From positions 1 through 44,987 of the forward strand of contig CALULJ010000017.1 of the NCBI GenBank assembly GCA_944321445.1: DNA of 44,987 nucleotides. The letters run 5' to 3'. The position numbers and the translations under genes are program-made. Shown one piece after another: positions 37,331-44,910 of this stretch (position 1 is its first letter; every line of letters starts with the position of its first letter). Under the pieces are notes generated by a model. The model was not told the DNA's origin. It searched no databases and saw only the letters and a program-made list of their open reading frames with translations. Source of the DNA: an uncultured Collinsella sp. Its GTDB lineage: Bacteria > Actinomycetota > Coriobacteriia > Coriobacteriales > Coriobacteriaceae.

Positions 37331-37362
37331 CTTCGATGGATCACTCCTTCGATGGATCACTC
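37331..37362. repeat. Tandem duplication of 16 bp in the scrA leader
   Basis: CTTCGATGGATCACTC occurs twice back to back (37331-37346 and 37347-37362), just upstream of the scrA ribosome site. It looks like a recent slippage duplication; it lengthens the leader without adding a recognisable signal. Confidence 0.9.
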
Positions 37363-37371
37363 GTGTGCAAA

Positions 37372-37454
37372 GAGAACGGTTTTATATGGAATCGTTCTCA
37401 TAACAAACGATATACGAGAAAGGGGAGCTATATTAATATGGAATCGATCTCATA
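37372..37454 (-). promoter_or_regulatory. scrA promoter with LacI-family operators
   Basis: The minus strand has a -10 TATAAA (37386-37381) with a weak -35 about 17 nt upstream. A 19-bp sequence, ATATGGAATCGTTCTCATA (37384-37402), recurs with one change at 37436-37454; both centre on CG as LacI-family sites do. A third related half-palindrome, GAGAACGGTTTT, lies at 37372-37383. The two main sites are 52 bp apart, about five helical turns, which would suit looping. The first overlaps the promoter spacer, so ScrR probably represses here. Confidence 0.65.
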
Positions 37455-37518
37455 TATGAACGGTACCAACCGATCGGTGAACGGTTGGGTGTTCGGGCGT
37501 GTGAAGTGCGGGGAGCTG

Positions 37519-38502
37519 CTACCGCGTCGAGGCGCGCTTGACGATCTCGTACCCCATCTTGATCTCGCGCGGGACGGTGTCGGTGCCGGTCATAAGGCCC
37601 AAAAGCATTTTGGCGGCCTCGGAGCCCGAGGTCTTGTAATGGTGGTGCACCGTTGTGAGCCGCGGGGTCACAATTTGCGATAGCTCGCCGTCGCCCACGC
37701 CGGTAACCTGGACGTCTTCGGGCACGCGAATGCCGTGTTCGCGCAGGTAGGTGAGGGCACCGTAGGCGATCGAGTCGGTCGCGCACACCAGGGCGTCGGT
37801 CTCGGGGCGTGCACCCATAATGGCCTCGGCGCACGAGTAGCCCGAGTCGACGGTGAATTCGGCTACGGCCTGCGCATCTTCGGCCACATCGACGCCGCGT
37901 GCGGCACAGCTGTCCAAAAATCCGCGATGGCGCAGTTCGCCGGCCGAGACGTCCTCTTCCAAAACGCCTATGTAGCCGGGGGCTTTGGAGGTTTCCAAAA
38001 CAAGGTCGGCAATCTCGCGCGTGGCGGCGTAGTCATCTTGGTGCACGCAGGGCCATCCGGCCAAAAGCTGGTCGAGGATGACAACGGGCACGCGACATTC
38101 CTTTAACGCGGTTTGGTGTTCCGGCGTGAATACCGTGCCCATCAAAATGATGCCGTCGACCTGGCGGCGCTCGGTGAACAGGCGCAAAAAGCCAATCTCG
38201 CGCGACGCGTCGTTGTCGGTGTTGGCGAGCAAGATCTGGTAGCCCGCATCGTTGAGAACCCGTGTGATGCCGGCGACCATGCGCGAGATCGATGCGGAGT
38301 TGATTTTAGGGATGATGACCCCCACAACGTCCGTTTTGCCGGTACGCAGCGTTTTCGCCTGGCGAGAGGGGACATATCCGGTCTGATCGATCACGCGTTT
38401 GATGGCCGCGCGCTTCTCCTGCGATACATAGCCGTCGTTCAGGTAGCGTGACACCGTGGCGCGCGACACGCCTGCCATCTGCGCGATCGTGTTGATGTCC
38501 AT
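37519..38502 (-). CDS. scrR: LacI-family regulator of the sucrose genes
   Basis: 327 residues. The N-terminal helix-turn-helix and hinge (MDINTIAQMAGVSRATVSRYLNDGYVSQEKRAAI at 1-34, hinge near 50) are followed by a periplasmic-binding-like sugar domain (VVGVIIPKINSASISRMVAG, then VDGIILMG, then DALVCATDSIAYGAL). By position it controls scrA-scrB, 200 bp downstream on the same strand, through the operators at 37372-37454. GAGAGGAG precedes the ATG. Its own promoter abuts the 72-bp palindrome. A 7-bp stem, CCAACCG/CGGTTGG (37466-37488), lies after the stop but lacks a T-tract. Confidence 0.92.
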   Translation of the reverse strand: MDINTIAQMAGVSRATVSRYLNDGYVSQEKRAAIKRVIDQTGYVPSRQAKTLRTGKTDVVGVIIPKINSASISRMVAGITRVLNDAGYQILLANTDNDASREIGFLRLFTERRQVDGIILMGTVFTPEHQTALKECRVPVVILDQLLAGWPCVHQDDYAATREIADLVLETSKAPGYIGVLEEDVSAGELRHRGFLDSCAARGVDVAEDAQAVAEFTVDSGYSCAEAIMGARPETDALVCATDSIAYGALTYLREHGIRVPEDVQVTGVGDGELSQIVTPRLTTVHHHYKTSGSEAAKMLLGLMTGTDTVPREIKMGYEIVKRASTR

Positions 38503-38527
38503 GCCGCTCCTCTCGTTGTCTGACTGG

Positions 38528-38554
38528 ATTGTACCTCAGCGCTCCCGCGTGAAA
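38528..38554 (-). promoter_or_regulatory. scrR promoter sharing the palindrome
   Basis: TACAAT (38533-38528, minus strand) lies 15 nt from TTTCAC (38554-38549) inside the left arm of the palindrome. The arrangement mirrors exactly the promoter on the other side (38597-38623). The -35 match is poor. Confidence 0.45.
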
Positions 38555-38611
38555 TCACCCCAGGGGTTTTGCACATGTGCAAAACCCCTGGGGTGATTTC
38601 ACGCGGGAGCG
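38540..38611. repeat. Perfect 72-bp palindrome
   Basis: Bases 38540-38575 are the exact reverse complement of 38576-38611, 36 bp per arm with no spacer. The centre reads TTTTGCACATGTGCAAAA, and each arm contains CCCCAGGGG. No T-tract follows. It occupies the divergent region between scrR and the UvrA-like gene and can form a cruciform or, if transcribed, a 36-bp hairpin. Confidence 0.97.
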
Positions 38612-38623
38612 TTTCCCTATACT
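38597..38623 (+). promoter_or_regulatory. Promoter of the UvrA-like gene
   Basis: TATACT (38618-38623) lies 15 nt after TTTCAC (38597-38602), which is within the right arm of the palindrome. The -10 is good, the -35 poor. The ATG is 26 nt further on. Confidence 0.5.
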
Positions 38624-38648
38624 TGAGGGTAGCACGAAAGGGGAGCCC

Positions 38649-41147
38649 ATGAAGCGTACGAGCTACGAGCAGCCAACGCATATCCAGGTGCGCGGCGCTC
38701 GCGTCCACAACCTCAAGAACATCGATGTCGATATCCCACTCGGTCAGCTTGTGGGCATCGCCGGCGTGTCCGGCTCGGGCAAGAGCTCGCTGGCGCTCGG
38801 CACGCTTTACGCGGAAGGGTCGCGCCGCTATCTGGACGCGCTGTCCACCTACACGCGCCGGCGCATCGCGCAGACCGGCCGCGCTACGGTGGACGAGGTC
38901 CTGCATGTGCCGGCAGCCCTGGCGTTGCGTCAGCGTCCCGGCATCCCCGGCGTGCATTCCACATTCGGCACCTCGACCGAGCTACTCAACTACCTGCGCC
39001 TGCTGTTCTCGCGCCTGGGCAGCCATGTGTGCCCCAACGGCCATCGCGTGCCGCCGTCCATGGATGTTGCCCTCGGGCAGATGACGACCTGCCCCGTCTG
39101 CGGCGTACAATTCATGGGGCCGGGCGCGGAGGATCTCGCCTTTAACAGCGGAGGCGCCTGCCCCACCTGCGGCGGAACGGGCATCGTGCGCACGGTGGAC
39201 GAGGCGACGCTCGTGCCCGACGAGTCCATCTCCATCGATGACGGCGCCGTTTTGCCCTGGGGTTCGCTTATGTGGGATCTCATGAAGCAGGTGTGCGGCG
39301 CCATGGGCGTGCGCACCAACGTGCCGTTCAACCAGCTTACGCCCGAAGAGCGCGACATCGTGTTCCACGGGCCGGCGGAAAAGAAGCACATCCTGTACCA
39401 ATCGAAGAAGGGCGACGACTTCGCAGAGCTCGATTTCACGTACTTTAACGCGGTATATACGGTGGAAAACGCGCTTTCCAAGGCGAAGGACGAAAAGGGC
39501 CTGGCGCGCGTGTCCAAGTTCCTGCGGGAGGACGTGTGTCCGGATTGTCACGGCACGCGTCTGTCCGAACGCGCCCGTGGGCCGATGGTCGATGGCATGA
39601 CGCTTGCCGACGCGACGTCCATGACGCTCGACGAGCTTGCAGCTTGGGTGCCCACGGTGCCCGGCCTGATGCCTTCTGACATGCAGGCTATGGCGCAGGC
39701 CATTTGCGCGGAGATGGTCGAGCCCATGGAGCGCCTGCAGCAGCTGGGTTTGGGCTACCTCTCGCTCGACCGTGCGAGCTCGACGCTTTCCACCGGCGAG
39801 CGCCAGCGCGTGCAGTTGGCGCGCGCGGTGCGCAACCGGACCTGTGGTGTGCTCTATGTGCTGGACGAGCCGTCGATCGGGCTGCACCCTTCCAACGTGG
39901 AGGGCCTGCTCGGCGTGGTGGACGACCTGCTTGCCGATGGCAACTCGGTGGTACTCGTGGACCATGACGTGCGCGTGCTTCGCCAGGCTGACCATCTGAT
40001 TGAGATTGGTCCCGGCTCGGGTGCGGACGGCGGGCGCGTCATCGCGCAAGGCACGGTGGAAGAGGTAGAGGCTGCGCCCGAAACGCGCATCGGGCCGTTC
40101 CTGTCGGGCACACGCTCTGTGCGCGTGCGCGAGCGCGCGGCGACGGAATCGGTGTTCGAGCAGGGCGCAATTCACTTGGATACGGACGCAATCCACACGG
40201 TGAAGCCGTTATCCGTCGATATCCCGCGCGGCAGGCTCACCGCGGTGACCGGAGTGTCGGGTTCGGGCAAGACCACCCTCGTGCTGGAGAGCCTCATCCC
40301 CGGACTGCGCGCCGCTATTGCGGGCGAGCAGCTGCCGGCGCACGTGCGCGCCGTGGATGCCGACGGAATCTTGCGCGCGAACCTTATCGACGCCACGCCC
40401 ATCGGCGCCAACGTGCGTTCCACGGTGGGAACGTATTCGGGCGTGCTCGACGACCTGCGCCGGGCGTATGCCAAACTGCCCGAGGCACGTGAGGCCGGCC
40501 TCAAGGCGGGCGCGTTCTCGTACAACACCGGATCGCTGCGGTGCTCCACGTGCGACGGCACCGGGCAGATATCGCTCGACGTGCAGTTTCTGCCCGACGT
40601 CGACATTCCCTGCCCCGAGTGCGGCGGTTCGCGCTATGCCCGCGCGGCGTACGGCATCAAGCTCGCAGGCGATATCTCGTTGCCTGAGCTGCTGTCCTAC
40701 ACGGTCGACCAGGCGGCGGAGGTGCTGGCCGAGACGAATCTGCGTACCGCCAAGGCAAAACTGCAGGTTCTGCACGATTTGGGCCTAGGCTACCTTACGC
40801 TCGGCGAGGCCACACCGGCGCTTTCGGGCGGCGAGGCGCAGCGCCTGAAGCTGGCGAGCGAGCTCACGCGCAAACAGGGCGATGCGCTGTTTGTGTTCGA
40901 CGAGCCCACGATCGGCCTGCATCCGCTCGACGTCGAAGTGCTGCTGCGCGTGCTGCAGCGGCTGATCGACAACGGCGCCACCGTCGTGGTAATTGAGCAC
41001 GACCTCGACATGATCGCGAATGCCGACTACGTGATCGACATGGGCCCGGGTGGCGGCGAGGGTGGCGGCCGCATCGTTTGCGCCGGCACGCCCGACCAAG
41101 TCGCTGCCTGCGCAGACTCCATCACCGGCCGCTACATGGGAAAATAG
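38649..41147 (+). CDS. UvrA-like ABC ATPase lacking the UvrB-binding domain
   Basis: 832 residues against about 940 for canonical UvrA. Two ABC halves are complete: Walker A GVSGSGKSS (near 40) with signature STGERQRVQLARA, and GVSGSGKTT with signature LSGGEAQRLKLASEL. Zinc cysteine pairs CPTCGGTG, CPDCHG, CSTCDGTG and CPECGG are retained. After SRLGSHVCPNGH the sequence passes almost directly to CPVCGVQFMG, so the domain that contacts UvrB (about 130 residues in UvrA) is missing. Such UvrA2-type proteins are associated with drug tolerance or auxiliary repair, not core excision repair. ATG 38649 follows AAAGGGGAG; an upstream in-frame start at 38577 would lie in the palindrome and is rejected. 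Confidence 0.9.
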   Translation: MKRTSYEQPTHIQVRGARVHNLKNIDVDIPLGQLVGIAGVSGSGKSSLALGTLYAEGSRRYLDALSTYTRRRIAQTGRATVDEVLHVPAALALRQRPGIPGVHSTFGTSTELLNYLRLLFSRLGSHVCPNGHRVPPSMDVALGQMTTCPVCGVQFMGPGAEDLAFNSGGACPTCGGTGIVRTVDEATLVPDESISIDDGAVLPWGSLMWDLMKQVCGAMGVRTNVPFNQLTPEERDIVFHGPAEKKHILYQSKKGDDFAELDFTYFNAVYTVENALSKAKDEKGLARVSKFLREDVCPDCHGTRLSERARGPMVDGMTLADATSMTLDELAAWVPTVPGLMPSDMQAMAQAICAEMVEPMERLQQLGLGYLSLDRASSTLSTGERQRVQLARAVRNRTCGVLYVLDEPSIGLHPSNVEGLLGVVDDLLADGNSVVLVDHDVRVLRQADHLIEIGPGSGADGGRVIAQGTVEEVEAAPETRIGPFLSGTRSVRVRERAATESVFEQGAIHLDTDAIHTVKPLSVDIPRGRLTAVTGVSGSGKTTLVLESLIPGLRAAIAGEQLPAHVRAVDADGILRANLIDATPIGANVRSTVGTYSGVLDDLRRAYAKLPEAREAGLKAGAFSYNTGSLRCSTCDGTGQISLDVQFLPDVDIPCPECGGSRYARAAYGIKLAGDISLPELLSYTVDQAAEVLAETNLRTAKAKLQVLHDLGLGYLTLGEATPALSGGEAQRLKLASELTRKQGDALFVFDEPTIGLHPLDVEVLLRVLQRLIDNGATVVVIEHDLDMIANADYVIDMGPGGGEGGGRIVCAGTPDQVAACADSITGRYMGK

Positions 41148-41171
41148 GGACAGGCACTTTTTTCCCAGATG

Positions 41172-41266
41172 GGGGGTCTGCAATTTCTACTTGCCGTTTC
41201 GTTCGCTAACTCGGTTGATTCGAGCAAGTTAGTGAACGAAACGGCAAGTAGAAATCAACGACCCCC
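41172..41266. repeat. 95-bp inverted-repeat element
   Basis: GGGGGTC (41172-41178) pairs with GACCCCC (41260-41266). After four unpaired bases per side, a 29-bp arm (41183-41211) pairs with 41227-41255 with a single mismatch over a 15-nt loop. No T-tract follows. A GGGACAGGCAC motif and a T6 run precede it (41149-41163). It occupies the start of the 455-bp region before nrdJ; the stretch 41267-41435 holds nothing I can recognise. Confidence 0.9.
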
Positions 41267-41435
41267 TACAGAACAAGTCAGCACGGGAACAAGGCGGGCC
41301 GTCTATTCCGTCCCACATCAGTTGCCGATTGAGGAGGCGGCTCCGCCAACGGTAGTGCGCGCTCGGCCCGGTCAACATGCAGTGCTCGCCTGAGCTGCGG
41401 CTCAGTGATACGGCCTGCACGTTTATCATCCGTAA

Positions 41436-41483
41436 ACACAACATATTGTGCTACCGTTCGCAGATGGAAACAATATGTTGGCA
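41436..41483 (+). promoter_or_regulatory. Pair of NrdR boxes upstream of nrdJ
   Basis: ACACAACATATTGTGC (41436-41451) and AAACAATATGTTGGCA (41468-41483) both fit the 16-bp NrdR consensus (ACACwATATATwGTGT). Their starts are 32 bp apart, three helical turns, as NrdR sites always are. The second overlaps the -35 zone of the nrdJ promoter. NrdR, encoded elsewhere, represses RNR genes when dATP is plentiful. Confidence 0.82.
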
Positions 41484-41500
41484 AACCTTCAAGCTTGCCT

Positions 41501-41509
41501 TGATAGAAT
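41501..41509 (+). promoter_or_regulatory. Extended -10 of the nrdJ promoter
   Basis: TGATAGAAT (TG-n-TAGAAT), 18 bp after the second NrdR box. A TTGGCA at 41478 is 20 bp upstream of the -10 hexamer, too far for an optimal -35. The leader to the ATG is about 87 nt. Confidence 0.5.
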
Positions 41510-41602
41510 CGGTATCGCTGGCCACCGCTGTGCCGCGCCAGCTCAAAACTATGTCCACGCAACGTGACACACTTTACCTACCCGATGAAAGCGAGGTAGC
41601 TC

Positions 41603-44600
41603 ATGGCCAACACGATCGACGAACTCATCACGCGACGGTTCACGGCAGCTCTCGATCAGCCTGAAAACGCTGGCAAAACCGTATACGATCTCTTCGAGTG
41701 GACGACCCGCGACGTGCACCTCACCGACTACAAAACGGGCAAGGTCCTCTGCGACATGCACGATCTGGAATTTCCTGCGCGCTATTCGCAAAACGCCGTG
41801 GACATCATCGCGTCGAAGTATTTCCGCCGTGCCGGCGTGCCGGGCTGCGGCCACGAGACCTCGATGCGCCAGGTTGCGCACCGCATGGTCGATTTCTGGG
41901 TTGCCGCGCTGATTGAAGAAGGCCTGGTGGAGGAAGGCGAGCAGGCGCAGATTCTTTACGACGAGCTCGTCTACATGATCCTTGACCAGCGCTTCGCCCC
42001 CAATTCCCCGCAGTGGTTCAACACGGGTCTCGAGCGCTCGTATGGTATCAAGGGCGAGCCGCAGGGCATGTTCTACATCGACCCGACGACAGGCGAGGTC
42101 GTGGAGTCCGCCGACCAGTACACGCGCACCCAGGCGAGCGCCTGCTTCATCGTGTCCGTCGAGGATAAGCTGCTGGGCGACCATTCCATCTCCGACGAGT
42201 TCGTGACCGAGACGAAGCTGTTCAAGGGCGGCTCGGGTACCGGCTCCAACTTTTCCGCGCTGCGTGCCGAAGGCGAGAGGCTGTCGGGCGGCGGTGTGTC
42301 GAGCGGCGTCATGAGTTTCCTACGTGGTCTCGACCGCAATGCCGATGCCATCAAGAGCGGCGGCACCACCCGTCGTGCGGCCAAGATGGTGTGCCTGGAC
42401 ATCAACCATCCCGATATCGAGAAGTTCATCACCTGGAAAGCGCACGAGGAGGACAAGGCGCTTGCCCTTATGAAGATGGGCTACGACGGCGATATCAACG
42501 GCGAGGCCTACGCCACCGTGTCGGGCCAGAATTCCAACAACTCACTGCGCATCGACAACGAGTTCATGAAGAAGGTCGACAACCTCGATGCCGACCCCGA
42601 TGCCACCTACCGCCTGCGCGGGCGCGTCGACCCCAGCAAGGACAGCGACGTGTCGGTCGCGCACATTTGGGATGTGTTCAACGAGAGCGCTTGGCGCTGC
42701 GCCGATCCCGCTCCGCAGTTCTCCGATACGTTCAACGAGTGGCATACCTGCCCTGCGGGCGAGGACGGCCAGGTGGGCGCGCCCTACAACCGTCTGAATT
42801 CCACCAACCCCTGCGGCGAGTACGCATTTTTGGACGATTCGAGCTGCAATTTGGGCTCCATCAACGTCTACCGCTTCTTCGACCCCGCCACCGGCGCGTT
42901 TGACGTCGACGGCTACGAGCACGCCATCGACATCGCACAGCTGGCGCTCGAGGCCTCGATCGAGTGGGGCCAGTTCCCCACGCGCGATATCGCGCGCCGC
43001 ACCTACCGCTTCCGCGCGACGGGCCTTGGCCTCTCCAACTTGGCGAGCCTGCTCATGGCGAGCGGCGTGCCCTACGATTCCCCCGAGGCTCGTGCCCTGG
43101 GCGCGGCGCTCGTGGGTACGCTCACCGGCCGCAGCTATGCGGTCTCGGCGCTGATGGCTGCCAAGGTGGGCCCGTTCGATTGCTTCGAGCTCAACCGTCC
43201 GCATATGATGCGCGTCATCCGCAACCACGCTCGCGTGGCCGGCGCGCGCACGGACACCTACGAGCGCCTGACGGTGCAGCCGCCCGCGGTGGATTTGGCG
43301 TTGCTGGAGCAGGTGGGCGCTGGCAACCTCTCCCAGGCGCTCGTTGCGTCGTGGAAGCGTGCCGAGGAGCTCGGCGAGAAGTACGGATACCGCAACGCGC
43401 AGGTGAGCGTCATGGCCCCGACGGGCACCATCTCGTTTGCCATGGACTGCGGCGCCACCTCCATCGAGCCGTTCTTCAGCCACATGATCTACAAGAAGCT
43501 CTCGGGCGGCGGCTTCATGACCATCGCCAACCCGGTCATCGGGGATGCGCTGCGCCACCTGGGCTATGCCGAGGATGAGGTCGAGGAGATCTTGGCCTAC
43601 GTGCAGGCGACCGACGACGCCGGCATGATCGTCGATGGCAAGATCGAGGGCGCCCCGCATCTGCGCGACGAGCACTTGGCTATCTTCGACACGGCCAACA
43701 CCTGCGGAACCGGTGAGCGCTACATTGACCCGCGTGGACACGTGCTCATGGTCGCTGCCATGACACCGCTCATCTCCGGCGCCATCTCCAAGACGGTCAA
43801 CCTGCCCAACTCCGCCACGGTTCAGGACTTCAAGGATGTCATCATGCTATCCTGGAAGACCGGCTGCAAGGGCATCACGCTTTACCGTGACGGCTCCAAG
43901 AACGCCCAGCCGCTCAACACCTCGCTGACGGAAGGCACAGGGGAGAAGGACCTGGGCGAGCTGTCCTACGAGGCGCTGCTCGAGTACGCGCGCGGTGCAA
44001 AGGAGCAGCTGGCGAGCGTGAAGCCGGCAGCGGAGCGCCGCCGCATCATGGGTATCCGTAGCGGGCACACGCACCTGGCGCAGATCGACGGTGTGAAGAT
44101 CTATACCACCGTGAACCGCAACGAGGACGACGACATCTCCGAGCTGTTCGTCACCACCGACCGCGAGGGCACGACCATCATGGGGCTGCTCAACTCGCTG
44201 TCCAAGACCATCTCGGTCATGCTGCAGTACGGCATTCCGGCGGAGCGCATCTCCAAGATGCTGCGCGGTCAGATGTACGAGCCCTACGGCTTCGTGCAGA
44301 GCCATCCCTACATCAAGTACGTGAACTCCATCTCGGATCTTATCTCCAAGGTGATTGACATCGAGATGGGCGATTTCACGCGCGTGCAGGTGAAACCTGA
44401 GGGCTGGGCGCAGGTGGCGGGAGCCGTGCCCGCGCCGGCGGCCGCGGCGCCCGCGGCGCCCGACCCGCTGTTTGACGACGAGCCCGCGGTGAGCGACGAG
44501 GAGATCTCGCGCCTCACGGCCGCCAAGCAGGATGAGCTGCTCGAGGAGACCGGCACCTTCGACAGCAAAGACCGCTATACGGCGGCGTTCGTGAACAAAG

Positions 44601-44737
44601 CCGTGCACGATACCGCCATCCACGGCGAGCGCCTCTACGATGGCAGCACTTGCCCCAACTGCGGCAGCTCGCGCATGGTCCAAAACGGCACCTGCAAAGT
44701 CTGCATGGACTGCGGGACCACCACCGGCTGCAGCTGA
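41603..44737 (+). CDS. nrdJ: Class II (B12-dependent) ribonucleotide reductase
   Basis: 1044 residues. It reduces ribonucleotides to deoxyribonucleotides with adenosylcobalamin as radical source, which needs no oxygen. Key residues are C181 (QASACFIVS), N402, C404 and E406 in NPCGEYAF (C404 as thiyl-radical site), and C415 in SSCNLGS; the C404-C415 spacing equals that of known NrdJ enzymes. The phosphate-binding region reads MAPTGTISFAMDCGATSIEP. A C-terminal Ala/Pro linker (about 935-950) leads to a zinc-binding tail with CPNCG and CKVCMDCG, ending TTTGCS. ATG 41603 follows GAGGTAG. Regulation by NrdR is indicated by two boxes upstream. Confidence 0.96.
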   Translation: MANTIDELITRRFTAALDQPENAGKTVYDLFEWTTRDVHLTDYKTGKVLCDMHDLEFPARYSQNAVDIIASKYFRRAGVPGCGHETSMRQVAHRMVDFWVAALIEEGLVEEGEQAQILYDELVYMILDQRFAPNSPQWFNTGLERSYGIKGEPQGMFYIDPTTGEVVESADQYTRTQASACFIVSVEDKLLGDHSISDEFVTETKLFKGGSGTGSNFSALRAEGERLSGGGVSSGVMSFLRGLDRNADAIKSGGTTRRAAKMVCLDINHPDIEKFITWKAHEEDKALALMKMGYDGDINGEAYATVSGQNSNNSLRIDNEFMKKVDNLDADPDATYRLRGRVDPSKDSDVSVAHIWDVFNESAWRCADPAPQFSDTFNEWHTCPAGEDGQVGAPYNRLNSTNPCGEYAFLDDSSCNLGSINVYRFFDPATGAFDVDGYEHAIDIAQLALEASIEWGQFPTRDIARRTYRFRATGLGLSNLASLLMASGVPYDSPEARALGAALVGTLTGRSYAVSALMAAKVGPFDCFELNRPHMMRVIRNHARVAGARTDTYERLTVQPPAVDLALLEQVGAGNLSQALVASWKRAEELGEKYGYRNAQVSVMAPTGTISFAMDCGATSIEPFFSHMIYKKLSGGGFMTIANPVIGDALRHLGYAEDEVEEILAYVQATDDAGMIVDGKIEGAPHLRDEHLAIFDTANTCGTGERYIDPRGHVLMVAAMTPLISGAISKTVNLPNSATVQDFKDVIMLSWKTGCKGITLYRDGSKNAQPLNTSLTEGTGEKDLGELSYEALLEYARGAKEQLASVKPAAERRRIMGIRSGHTHLAQIDGVKIYTTVNRNEDDDISELFVTTDREGTTIMGLLNSLSKTISVMLQYGIPAERISKMLRGQMYEPYGFVQSHPYIKYVNSISDLISKVIDIEMGDFTRVQVKPEGWAQVAGAVPAPAAAAPAAPDPLFDDEPAVSDEEISRLTAAKQDELLEETGTFDSKDRYTAAFVNKAVHDTAIHGERLYDGSTCPNCGSSRMVQNGTCKVCMDCGTTTGCS

Positions 44738-44758
44738 GGTAGCTCCCCTCAACCCGAC

Positions 44759-44860
44759 CGGCCCGCCGTAGCACCCGACCTTCGCCTTCAATCGTCGCTC
44801 GCCGCACGCCAGGCGTGCTCGCTCCTCTTTCAGGCGAATCTCGGGCACTACGGCGGGCCG
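44759..44860. repeat. 102-bp multi-stem element after nrdJ
   Basis: Three nested stems stack with 2x2 internal loops: CGGCCCGCCGTAG (44759-44771) with 44848-44860, CCCGA (44774-44778) with TCGGG (44841-44845), and TTCGCCT (44781-44787) with AGGCGAA (44832-44838). An apical hairpin, GCACGC-CAG-GCGTGC (44804-44818), sits inside. It starts 21 bp after the nrdJ stop. The following TCTCCTTTG is too poor in T for a normal terminator. It may be a structured RNA end or a dispersed repeat. Confidence 0.7.
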
Positions 44861-44877
44861 TCTCCTTTGTTGTGTTG

Positions 44878-44910
44878 CGACGCACTTCTCCCCAGGGGAG
44901 AAGTGCGTCG
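44878..44910. repeat. 33-bp palindrome with 16-bp arms
   Basis: CGACGCACTTCTCCCC (44878-44893), A, and its exact complement (44895-44910). It directly joins the tandem repeats that begin at 44911. Confidence 0.93.

Noticed and set aside
41510-41602. Possible cobalamin riboswitch before the B12-dependent nrdJ
   Set aside because: The leader is only about 90 nt, too short for the family, and no proper B12 box is present. NrdR boxes explain regulation better.
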